DNA of 5,669 nt from Candidatus Hydrogenedentota bacterium (lineage in GTDB: Bacteria; Hydrogenedentota; Hydrogenedentia; Hydrogenedentales; SLHB01), in assembly GCA_007118235.1 (NCBI GenBank), contig SKRY01000274.1, forward strand, positions 1 to 5,669, written 5' to 3'. Below, piece by piece: positions 1-5,669 of this stretch. A program made the translations under genes and the position numbers. How positions within the stretch are numbered: the stretch's first letter is position 1; each line of letters begins with the position of its first letter. Below the pieces are notes generated by a model. The model did not search any database, had not been told where the DNA came from, and worked only from the letters and a program-made list of their open reading frames with translations.

Positions 1-1686
1 ACCGGCGCTGTTCTGGCCGTGTTTTTTGTCTCCATCAGTCTGGCCGTGCCCGCCATCGTGAGAGCCGTCGTGGACCAGTTTCAAGCGGGCGAGATGACGC
101 TGGATCGCCTGTTCATCTACTTCGGGCTCCTCTTGGCGGCGGCTCTCGGCACGGGGGTCGCCCGGTATTTTCAGCGCGTTCTCATGATCGGCGCATCGCG
201 CAAGTTCGAATACGATTTGCGCAATGACTATTTCCGCCACGTGCAGCGCCAGTCCCGCAGCTTTTTCAATCGCATGCGCACCGGCGACATCATGGCCCGT
301 TCGACCAACGACCTCAATTTCGTGCGCTCGTTCATTGGACCCGGCGTGATGGGAACGGCGGACATGGTCCGTCTGCCCTTCACCCTGGCCTTCATGTTCT
401 ACCTGAGCCCATGGTTGACGCTTATCGCGCTGCTTCCGATGCCCGTGGTTTCGTTGATGGTCTATGGTTTCCTGAGCTTCATCCATCGCGAGTCCAAGCA
501 GGTCCAGGAGCAGTTCTCCACCGTGACCGCCCTGGCCCAGGAGAACCTGGCTGGAGCCCGCGTCGTCCGGGCCTATGGCATCGAGAATCGCGAACTCGAG
601 GCCTTCCGCAAGGAATCGGAAGTGTACTTGCGGAAGAACCTGAGACTCGCGGCCGTTCATAGCCTTGCGTGGCCCATGATAGGCTTGAGCATCGCCGTGA
701 CGACGCTTCTCGTCATCTGGCAGGGAGGCATCGGAGCGATAGAGGGCCACGTGTCCCTCGGAGACCTCACGGCCTTCATCTTCTGTCTGGGCCTGTTGGC
801 GTGGCCCCTCGTGGAGTTCGGCTGGGTGCTCACCCTGTACCAGCGGGGCGCGGTCGGCATGAACCGCATTAACGAGATACTGACCCTCGAACCAGAGATT
901 CAGGATTCCGCGGACACCCGCCATGATATCGAACGAATTCGGGGTGATATTCGCTTCGAGCATGTGACGTTCGGCTACGGTGGCCAGCCAGCGTTGGAAG
1001 ACGTGAGCTTCGAGATGGAAGCCGGGCAAACCATCGCCATCGTGGGTCCGACGGGCGCGGGCAAATCGACGCTCATCAGCCTAATCAACCGCGAACATGA
1101 TCCCGATGAAGGCCGGGTGCTGATCGACGGCGAGGACGCCCGCCGCATTCCCCTTCGCGTGTTGCGGGGGGCGATTGGGTATGTTCCGCAGGAGACGTTC
1201 CTGTTCAGCGACACGGTCTGGAACAACCTCACGTTCGGCCAGCCGGACGCAAGCCCCGAACGGGTTGCCGCGGCCTGTGAAGTCGCGCAGTTCATGGAGA
1301 CCGTCGACGGATTGCACGATGGATTTGACACGCTCCTTGGCGAACGGGGCGTGAATCTATCCGGCGGGCAGAAACAGCGCCTCGCCATCGCGCGGGCATT
1401 GATATGCGATCCCTGTATTCTCTTGCTCGATGACGCGCTATCGAGTGTGGACACGCACACGGAGGAGCACATTCTGCAAGGACTGAAGCGGGCCGCGGCG
1501 GACTGTAGCACGGTGCTCATCAGCCACCGGGTTTCGACCGTGCAACATGCCGATCTCATACTCGTCCTTGACGAGGGGCGAATCGTTGAACAGGGAACCC
1601 ACGCCGAGCTGATCACGCGCGGCGGCCTGTACGCCAGCATGCATGAACGCCAGCTCTTGGCCGACGAATTGGACGAAACGGAATAG
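1..1686 (+). CDS. ABC exporter half-transporter, degenerate-site subunit (5' partial)
   Basis: Inner-membrane ABC exporter subunit: an N-terminal six-helix membrane domain fused to a C-terminal ATPase domain. The frame is open to the left edge and the first visible residues already lie in helix 1, so roughly 25-30 N-terminal residues are probably missing; the GTG at 19 lies inside that helix and is not a credible start. Counting from the codon at position 1 (561 residues), helices lie near 1-22, 37-56, 121-137, 138-158, 219-241 and 256-278. ATPase motifs are the A-loop Tyr326, Walker A GPTGAGKST (349-357), Q-loop Gln397, signature LSGGQ (453-457), Walker B ILLLD ending at Asp477, and switch His509. 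The residue after Walker B is Asp478, not the usual catalytic Glu, a known mark of the degenerate-site subunit in heterodimeric exporters (MdlA, LmrC, TM287). The adjacent downstream exporter gene is the obvious partner. Exporter identity is very secure; the substrate (drug, lipid or peptide) is unknown. Confidence 0.96.
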   Translation, partial: TGAVLAVFFVSISLAVPAIVRAVVDQFQAGEMTLDRLFIYFGLLLAAALGTGVARYFQRVLMIGASRKFEYDLRNDYFRHVQRQSRSFFNRMRTGDIMARSTNDLNFVRSFIGPGVMGTADMVRLPFTLAFMFYLSPWLTLIALLPMPVVSLMVYGFLSFIHRESKQVQEQFSTVTALAQENLAGARVVRAYGIENRELEAFRKESEVYLRKNLRLAAVHSLAWPMIGLSIAVTTLLVIWQGGIGAIEGHVSLGDLTAFIFCLGLLAWPLVEFGWVLTLYQRGAVGMNRINEILTLEPEIQDSADTRHDIERIRGDIRFEHVTFGYGGQPALEDVSFEMEAGQTIAIVGPTGAGKSTLISLINREHDPDEGRVLIDGEDARRIPLRVLRGAIGYVPQETFLFSDTVWNNLTFGQPDASPERVAAACEVAQFMETVDGLHDGFDTLLGERGVNLSGGQKQRLAIARALICDPCILLLDDALSSVDTHTEEHILQGLKRAAADCSTVLISHRVSTVQHADLILVLDEGRIVEQGTHAELITRGGLYASMHERQLLADELDETE

Positions 1687-1690
1687 TCAC

Positions 1691-3595
1691 GTGAGCGACG
1701 GGTATCACCTCGAGGACGAAATCCAGGCGAAGGCGTACGATAGCCGCCTCATGCGCCGTCTGCTGGGTTATGTGCGTCCCTTCAAGCTTTTGCTGACCAT
1801 GGCGACCGTGTTGCTGGTTGGCGCCACGTTTTGCAGCGCGGCGGCGCCCTTGCTCACCATGAACGCGATCGACTGGTACATCAACAACCCCGAGCGAACC
1901 GAAGTCCAGCGGGCGATCGCGAGCCTTGAAGAGGCGGGCGAATCCATCCCGGCCGAACTGCGGGAACGCGTGGAGGCTTTCAAGGCGGGAGACCGGCAAA
2001 ACCTCCTGTGGCTTGTCGCGATTATCGCGTTGGTAAGGGGGGGCGAGGCATTTCTTCGCTACGGCCAGTTGCTCACGGTTTCCTACGTGGGGCAACGGAC
2101 GTTGCTCAATATGCGCATGCAGATATTCGGCCATCTGCAACGGCTGTCCCTGAGTTTCCTCGACAAGCACCCCGTGGGCCGGCTCATGACCCGCGTGACA
2201 AACGATGTCGAGAACCTTCAGCAGACCATCGTGACGGGACTGGTCCAGGTCATTAGCGATCTCTTCACTATCCTTGTTGTCCTCGGGTTCATGTTCTACA
2301 TCAACTGGCAATTGGCGTTGGTAACCACAAGCACGGTGCCGTTCATCTTTCTCGCGAGCTGGATTTTTCGCCGCTTCGCCCGGCGGACGTACCTCGAAAT
2401 CCGCAAGAAAATCGCCCGCCTCAACGCCTATATGCAGGAAAACGTGACCGGCATGCGGGTCGTCCAGGTGTTTGGCCGGGAAGACCGCAACTTTCGGGAA
2501 TTCGATCGCCGCAACGTGGATCACCGCGATGAATGGCGCCGGCAAGTGCGCAATTTCGCCATTTACTTTCCCACCGTGGACGCCCTCGGCATGCTTTCGG
2601 TGGCGCTCATCATACTTTTCGGCGGCTATCAAATGCTTCAAGGCGTGGCCATTGCGGGCGGGACCGCTTCAGTGGGCATGCTGTACGCCTACGTGCAGTG
2701 GGCCGAGCGCATGTTCTCGCCGGTGCGGGCGCTCGCGGACCGCTACAACATGTTGCAAGAGGCCATGGCGTCGTCCGAACGCATCTTTCACCTCTTGGAC
2801 ACCGAGGAAGAGGTCCAGGACAAGGAAGACGCCGTCGTTCCCGAACACATCAACGGCCATGTGACCTTCGAAGACGTCTGGTTCGCCTATGAGGACAGCA
2901 ACTGGGTGCTCAAGGATGTGAACATCGACATCGCGCCGGGCGAGCGCCTCGCCATCGTGGGCCACACCGGCGCGGGCAAGACCACGTTCACCTCACTCCT
3001 CAGCCGGTTCTACGATATTCAGCACGGCCGCATTCTCGTGGATGGCGTCGACGTGCGCGACTATGCCCAGGCGGCCCTGCGCGCCAACATCGGGGTTGTG
3101 CTTCAGGATGTCTTCCTGTTTTCCGGCACGATCCGCCACAACATCAAGCTCGGCAGCAAGGAGATGAGCGACGCCTGGATGCGCTCGTGCGCCGATTACG
3201 TGAACGCCCACCGGTTCATCGAGCGCTTGCCTGGCCAATACGATTACGACGTGGGCGAGCGCGGATGCAACCTTTCCACCGGCCAACGCCAGCTCATCGC
3301 CTTCGCGCGCACCCTGGCCCATGAACCGCGCATCCTGGTGCTCGATGAGGCCACGTCCAGCATTGACACCGAAACCGAGGCGCTCATCCAGGACGCGATT
3401 CACAAGCTCATGGAGAACCGCACGGCCATCGTCATCGCCCACCGCCTATCCACCGTGCAGCACGCCGATCGCATCGTGGTCATGCACCACGGCGAAATCC
3501 GGGAAATGGGCACTCATCAAGAACTCATCGCTCAACGCGGCCTCTACTACCGCCTCTACCGGCTGCAATACAAGGATCAGGAACACGTGGCGTAG
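1691..3595 (+). CDS. ABC exporter half-transporter, consensus-ATPase partner subunit
   Basis: Full-length 634-residue exporter subunit with a membrane domain followed by an ATPase domain. Predicted helices lie near residues 32-56, 104-124, 184-203, 206-226, 294-316 and 322-340. Motifs are A-loop Tyr400, Walker A GHTGAGKTT (424-432), Q-loop Gln472, signature LSTGQ (528-532), Walker B ILVLD ending at Asp552 with catalytic Glu553, and switch His584. Thr530 replaces the first Gly of the canonical LSGGQ. With the Asp-for-Glu change in the upstream subunit, this predicts one inactive or slow ATP site and one active site formed by this Walker A/B and the neighbour's signature. I chose GTG 1691, 4 bases after the upstream stop, with a weak CGGAA ribosome site 7 bases before it. 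The in-frame ATG at 1643 would overlap the upstream gene by 44 bases and add 16 residues with no family character, whereas the charged N-terminus from 1691 (HLEDEIQAKAYDSRLMRRLL) is typical of MdlB-like subunits. The loop between helices 1 and 2 is long. Probably cotranscribed with the upstream gene; substrate unknown. Confidence 0.96.
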   Translation: MSDGYHLEDEIQAKAYDSRLMRRLLGYVRPFKLLLTMATVLLVGATFCSAAAPLLTMNAIDWYINNPERTEVQRAIASLEEAGESIPAELRERVEAFKAGDRQNLLWLVAIIALVRGGEAFLRYGQLLTVSYVGQRTLLNMRMQIFGHLQRLSLSFLDKHPVGRLMTRVTNDVENLQQTIVTGLVQVISDLFTILVVLGFMFYINWQLALVTTSTVPFIFLASWIFRRFARRTYLEIRKKIARLNAYMQENVTGMRVVQVFGREDRNFREFDRRNVDHRDEWRRQVRNFAIYFPTVDALGMLSVALIILFGGYQMLQGVAIAGGTASVGMLYAYVQWAERMFSPVRALADRYNMLQEAMASSERIFHLLDTEEEVQDKEDAVVPEHINGHVTFEDVWFAYEDSNWVLKDVNIDIAPGERLAIVGHTGAGKTTFTSLLSRFYDIQHGRILVDGVDVRDYAQAALRANIGVVLQDVFLFSGTIRHNIKLGSKEMSDAWMRSCADYVNAHRFIERLPGQYDYDVGERGCNLSTGQRQLIAFARTLAHEPRILVLDEATSSIDTETEALIQDAIHKLMENRTAIVIAHRLSTVQHADRIVVMHHGEIREMGTHQELIAQRGLYYRLYRLQYKDQEHVA

Positions 3596-3618
3596 CCTTT
3601 CGCCAAGACCCGTCTGTC

Positions 3619-3647
3619 CGCGCGCGGGCCGCATCCCGTTGCGCGCG
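3619..3647 (+). terminator. GC-rich stem-loop after the exporter operon, possible terminator
   Basis: An imperfect hairpin starts 23 bases after the exporter stop codon. The outer stem CGCGCG (3619-3624) pairs with CGCGCG (3642-3647). The inner stem CGGG (3625-3628) pairs with CCCG (3635-3638) around a six-base loop, with a three-base bulge TTG at 3639-3641. No run of T follows; the next bases are GCCCAAATGG. It is therefore not a textbook intrinsic terminator. It may be a weak or factor-assisted terminator, an mRNA 3'-end stabiliser, or chance pairing in GC-rich DNA. Confidence 0.35.
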
Positions 3648-3677
3648 CCCAAATGGTCGCATCGTCTTTGTCTGCTA

Positions 3678-3686
3678 TGCTATCAT
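3678..3686 (+). promoter_or_regulatory. Possible extended -10 promoter for the lipoprotein genes
   Basis: The sequence TGCTATCAT has the extended -10 form TG-N-TATCAT, with five of six bases matching TATAAT. It lies about 107 bases upstream of the ATG of the first lipoprotein gene and after the stem-loop that follows the exporter genes. No good -35 hexamer is seen 16-18 bases upstream, which is tolerable for extended -10 promoters. An AT-rich patch stands out in this GC-rich gap, but a single motif match is weak evidence and the host's sigma-factor preference is unknown. Confidence 0.35.
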
Positions 3687-3780
3687 CCCGGTGGTCAAAG
3701 GAGCTTGTTGTCAGCCGCCGCGCCGTTTCAAGGCGTTCCGGGCGTCACGGGAGTCGTTTTGCGTTTTCACGATTGGTCAT

Positions 3781-3785
3781 GAGGA
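3781..3785 (+). promoter_or_regulatory. Shine-Dalgarno site fixing the first lipoprotein start
   Basis: GAGGA lies 7 bases before the ATG at 3793, an ideal spacing. It decides the start: the same frame stays open upstream to a GTG at 3691, but that would put 34 extra residues before a clear lipoprotein signal peptide. Confidence 0.75.
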
Positions 3786-3792
3786 TACTATC

Positions 3793-4281
3793 ATGCGAGT
3801 ATTAACCGGGCTTTCGGCCGTTGCCGTTATCGCCATGCTGTTCCCGTTGGCGGGGTGCCAACACCCGCCGTGGCAGCAAGGACAGCCAGTAGGCGGGATG
3901 GAATCGGACTACGACGACGATTTCGACAGTTATGGGGCCCCGCCGCATCCGGGACTGAGTCTCGCGCCCCAGCAACCCTTCCGGGATGTGCCCATCCCGC
4001 GGGGGCTTAACTACGACGGCCAGCGCAGCTTCATCTACGAACGGGCCGGTCTGGAAGTGGGCGAGGTGGTGTACACCACGCGGCACTCGGTGAATGAGCT
4101 GGTCGAGTTTTTTGTCCGTGAGGGCGCCGCGGCCGGTTGGAGCCTTGAGAACCGGCTTCAAGGAGAAGGCGCGGAATTGTCGTTCTTGCGCAGCAATCGC
4201 GAACTCCGTATCGCGATACGCGATGGCGGTTTCTTCAGAGGACGCCACGTGTTTGTCCGTCTCACGCCGAGGGATGGATGA
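3793..4281 (+). CDS. Lipoprotein with conserved-looking C-terminal alpha/beta domain, function unknown
   Basis: A 162-residue predicted lipoprotein. The N-terminus has one Arg, a hydrophobic stretch (residues 3-18) and the lipobox LAGC with lipidated Cys22. Residue +2 is Gln, not Asp, so in a proteobacterial-type Lol system the outer membrane would be the expected site. Residues 23-65 form a Pro/Gln/Asp-rich linker containing an acidic cluster (DYDDDFD, 39-45). Residues 66-158 look folded: a segment beginning VPIPRGLNYD, a strand with EVVYTT, a helix SVNELVEFFVREGAAAGWSL, then strands ending FVRLTP. This resembles an unnamed small-domain family I recall from deltaproteobacterial and related lipoproteins, with the pattern P-I-P-x-G-F-x-Y followed by a helix and G-W-x-L, but I cannot give a Pfam name. 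The stop overlaps the next gene's start (ATGA), implying coupled expression. The gene is real; the function is not known. Confidence 0.85.
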   Translation: MRVLTGLSAVAVIAMLFPLAGCQHPPWQQGQPVGGMESDYDDDFDSYGAPPHPGLSLAPQQPFRDVPIPRGLNYDGQRSFIYERAGLEVGEVVYTTRHSVNELVEFFVREGAAAGWSLENRLQGEGAELSFLRSNRELRIAIRDGGFFRGRHVFVRLTPRDG

Positions 4282-4751
4282 GGATCGGGTTCTGTTGGCT
4301 CGCGCTCGCCGTGGCCTTGGCGGCCGGGGGATGCGCGACCCAAGATCTCGCGCTGGATCGGCGTGTACCCGTTCTCGGCGTCCAAGTGGGCGCGGAGACT
4401 GAGATAGAGGCCATCCTCGCCGAGGTCCAATGGGGCATGCAGGAGCGCCGCAAATCCCGTGTGTTGACCCATGTTTCGCGCAATTACCAGGATCCCGCGG
4501 GGCGGAGGTACGCGGATCTATACGGCTACTTCGACACGATCTTCAGCCGGTACCGCAACATCCGGATACGGCGGAGCCGTCCGCGAATCCTAGTGTTGGG
4601 CGACAACGCTCACTCCATTGAGCGCTTCACCACAACGGCCGAACCCGTGAATCCAGGCCTCCATCCCCCGCTCAATATGGAGGGTGAGGTTATGGCGTAC
4701 TTCCGCCGGGAAGGCGGTACGTGGCGAATCATATCGTGGGACTTTCCATAA
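4278..4751 (+). CDS. Small lipoprotein with probable NTF2-like domain
   Basis: A 157-residue predicted lipoprotein whose ATG overlaps the preceding stop as ATGA, with GAGGG 4 bases upstream inside that gene; translational coupling is likely. The signal peptide has Arg2, a hydrophobic core (residues 5-16) and a lipobox A-G-G-C with Cys19. Ala at -3 is less usual than Leu but allowed. The mature part starts with a helix (about 42-67, EIEAILAEVQWGMQERRKSR), then a second helix containing DLYGYFDTIFSRYRNI (80-95), then alternating strands near 103-121, 134-143 and 147-155, ending with GGTWRIISWDF. Helix, helix and then a curved sheet closed by a W-R-I-x-x-W strand is the usual order of NTF2-like/SnoaL-like domains. 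Such domains bind small ligands or act as structural modules. I see no catalytic residues that would support an enzyme. The fold assignment is by eye; the gene call itself is firm. Confidence 0.82.
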   Translation: MRIGFCWLALAVALAAGGCATQDLALDRRVPVLGVQVGAETEIEAILAEVQWGMQERRKSRVLTHVSRNYQDPAGRRYADLYGYFDTIFSRYRNIRIRRSRPRILVLGDNAHSIERFTTTAEPVNPGLHPPLNMEGEVMAYFRREGGTWRIISWDFP

Positions 4752-4808
4752 CGTCATGCGCGCAAGGCGGGGCCGGGCGCGTCAAGAGATAGCATTACAG
4801 CGATTAAC

Positions 4809-4814
4809 GAGGAG
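4809..4814 (+). promoter_or_regulatory. Shine-Dalgarno site shared by two ATGs
   Basis: GAGGAG is a strong ribosome site, but it is 3 bases before the ATG at 4818 (too close) and 13 bases before the ATG at 4828 (somewhat far). The long TPR gene can only use 4828, because its frame has a TAA at 4816-4818 and no start codon between. The poor spacing to both ATGs makes the start region unusual. Confidence 0.6.
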
Positions 4815-4817
4815 ATA

Positions 4818-4850
4818 ATGGCGGTCAATGGCTTTAGAAAAGGGACGTAA
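4818..4850 (+). other. Ten-residue ORF overlapping the TPR gene start
   Basis: ATG 4818 opens a short frame (MAVNGFRKGT, then TAA at 4848-4850) that overlaps the start of the TPR gene one frame apart. It could be a leader ORF that tunes translation, a chance ATG, or the true N-terminus of the TPR gene separated from it by a one-base sequence error in the A4G3 run at 4838-4844. The sequence does not decide between these. Confidence 0.25.
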
Positions 4851-5669
4851 ACGCAAGAAGCGCGGGGATATGTTCTTCGCTCCCACGCACGATGAAACCA
4901 GCGGCTCCGAATGGACCGCGTGGCTGGAGCATGTCCGGGAAAACCCGTTGCTTTACATCGCCGCGGTGGTCTTTGTTCTTATTAGCGCGATGGCGGGGGT
5001 TTTGTACCGGGTCAATGTACAGGCCCAACAAGCGCGGGTCGTCACCGAATATGCTCGCGCCATGCAAACGGAGGATCCCGCGGTGCGGGCTGCGGAGCTT
5101 CAGCAGTTGGCGAGCGAGGCGCGGAGGCTGCGCGAAGAGATTCTCTACATGGCGGCGGAATCGGCCTTTGACGCCGGGGAGTACGGACAGGCCGGCGAAC
5201 TGTTCCAAGAACTTAGGCAGGAATATCCGGGCAGCGAGTTCGCGCCGTTCGCGGTGGAGGCCTTGGGCAATCTCGCCGAGGAAGACGGCGATTACGATGA
5301 AGCCCTGCGATTTTACGAGGAAGTCACCGAAATGTGGCCGGAAACGTTGCCCGGGAAACGCGCGTATTACGCGATGGGCCGGGTGCACGAACGCCTGGAC
5401 GCCATCGAAGAGGCCATCGCGGCGTATGAAGAGCAGCTCGCCATCTTTCGAGGCTCGCATCAGGCCCGCCGGGCGCAAACCGCGCTGATGCGCCTCGATG
5501 TGGAGCATCCCGGGGAGGTGCCCGAGACCCTCGTGGAGGACGCGCCGCTCGTGGAAGACATGGACGCCATGCCTCCCATGGCGGGTGACGGCCCCATAAT
5601 GGCTCCCCCCACGGGCGCGGAGCCTGCCCCGCCCCCGGCTCCGCCAATGGATGATGCGCCCATGGCGCC
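4828..5669 (+). CDS. Membrane-anchored TPR protein, YfgM-like layout (3' partial)
   Basis: An open frame of 280 full codons that runs off the right edge. The N-terminus is short and strongly basic (KGRKRKKR, residues 5-12), followed by a single membrane helix at about 41-60 with Arg61 after it; the positive-inside rule puts the N-terminus in the cytoplasm and the rest in the periplasm. A charged helical stretch (64-106) leads into three TPR-like repeats near 107-138, 143-175 and 179-210, seen in AAESAFDAGEYGQAGELF, EEDGDYDEALRFYEE and VHERLDAIEEAIAAYEEQ. The tail from about 226 is acidic and then rich in Pro, Met and Ala. A short cytoplasmic end, one helix and periplasmic TPRs match the general plan of YfgM (TPR_21), which works with the SecYEG translocon and periplasmic chaperones in E. 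coli, but many unrelated TPR scaffolds share it. It lies 76 bases after the NTF2-like lipoprotein gene on the same strand and may be cotranscribed with it. TPR and topology calls are good; a specific function is not supported. Confidence 0.88.
   Translation, partial: MALEKGRKRKKRGDMFFAPTHDETSGSEWTAWLEHVRENPLLYIAAVVFVLISAMAGVLYRVNVQAQQARVVTEYARAMQTEDPAVRAAELQQLASEARRLREEILYMAAESAFDAGEYGQAGELFQELRQEYPGSEFAPFAVEALGNLAEEDGDYDEALRFYEEVTEMWPETLPGKRAYYAMGRVHERLDAIEEAIAAYEEQLAIFRGSHQARRAQTALMRLDVEHPGEVPETLVEDAPLVEDMDAMPPMAGDGPIMAPPTGAEPAPPPAPPMDDAPMA

Noticed and set aside
975..1640. Minus-strand open frame of 221 codons opposite the first exporter ATPase domain
   Set aside because: It covers the Walker A to switch-His region of an unmistakable ATPase on the plus strand; the antisense product is Ser/Arg/Cys-rich and featureless.
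1643..1690. Upstream ATG start for the second exporter subunit
   Set aside because: The 16 added residues are read out of frame from the end of the preceding gene and look like a shadow; GTG 1691 sits just after the upstream stop and gives a family-like N-terminus.
1613..2641. Long minus-strand open frame of 342 codons opposite the second exporter gene
   Set aside because: It lies wholly opposite strong exporter coding sequence. Its translation is rich in His, Arg, Pro and Gln with no domain pattern or membrane segment, as expected from the complement of GC-rich codons.
3720..3736. CGCC-GTTTCAA-GGCG mini-hairpin upstream of the first lipoprotein gene
   Set aside because: Four base pairs only, with no extension and no conservation data; too weak to call an operator or riboswitch element.
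3691..3792. N-terminal extension of the first lipoprotein from a GTG at 3691
   Set aside because: It would bury the signal peptide and lipobox 34 residues inside the protein, has no ribosome site of its own, and begins only a few bases after the candidate -10 element.
4756..4785. Short inverted repeat CGCGC/GCGCG between the NTF2-like lipoprotein and TPR genes, considered as a terminator
   Set aside because: Only about five pairs with a long interior and no T-run; in GC-rich sequence this is expected by chance, and the 76-base gap is compatible with one operon.
4834..5508. Minus-strand open frame of 224 codons opposite the TPR gene
   Set aside because: The plus-strand frame has a membrane helix, TPR repeats and suitable codon bias; the antisense translation has no recognisable features.

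Overview
The window is a GC-rich bacterial segment with all five genes on the plus strand. Two genes encode proteins with lipoprotein signal peptides and one encodes an inner-membrane protein with a long C-terminal part, so the host has a cell envelope and is most likely a diderm (Gram-negative type). The taxon cannot be fixed from sequence alone. The style (high GC, lineage-specific lipoproteins, TPR protein) would fit a deltaproteobacterial, planctomycete-like or Hydrogenedentes-like genome, but that is a guess.

Region 1 (1-3595) holds two adjacent full-size ABC half-exporter genes, each with an N-terminal six-helix membrane domain and a C-terminal ATPase domain. The first is cut by the left window edge. 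They are 4 bases apart and look like the two halves of a heterodimeric exporter of the MdlA/MdlB, TM287/288 type. The first subunit has Asp in place of the catalytic Glu after Walker B. The second has LSTGQ in place of LSGGQ. These two changes fall in the same composite ATP site, which predicts one degenerate and one consensus site. The substrate cannot be read from the sequence.

Region 2 (3596-3792) is a 197-base gap with a GC-rich stem-loop just after the exporter genes and a plausible extended -10 promoter upstream of the next gene. It probably separates two transcription units.

Region 3 (3793-4751) has two small lipoprotein genes that overlap by ATGA and are probably translationally coupled. 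The first carries an unnamed C-terminal alpha/beta domain. The second looks like an NTF2-like fold. Neither has a function I can name.

Region 4 (4752-5669) starts with a 76-base gap and then a gene for a single-pass membrane protein with TPR repeats, broadly like YfgM. It is cut by the right edge inside a Pro/Met/Ala-rich tail. Its start has two ATGs in different frames, the first opening a ten-residue ORF.

I see no mobile element, CRISPR array, RNA gene or defence system. The window reads as ordinary envelope and transport genes; the most interesting points are the paired ATP-site asymmetry and the double start of the TPR gene.
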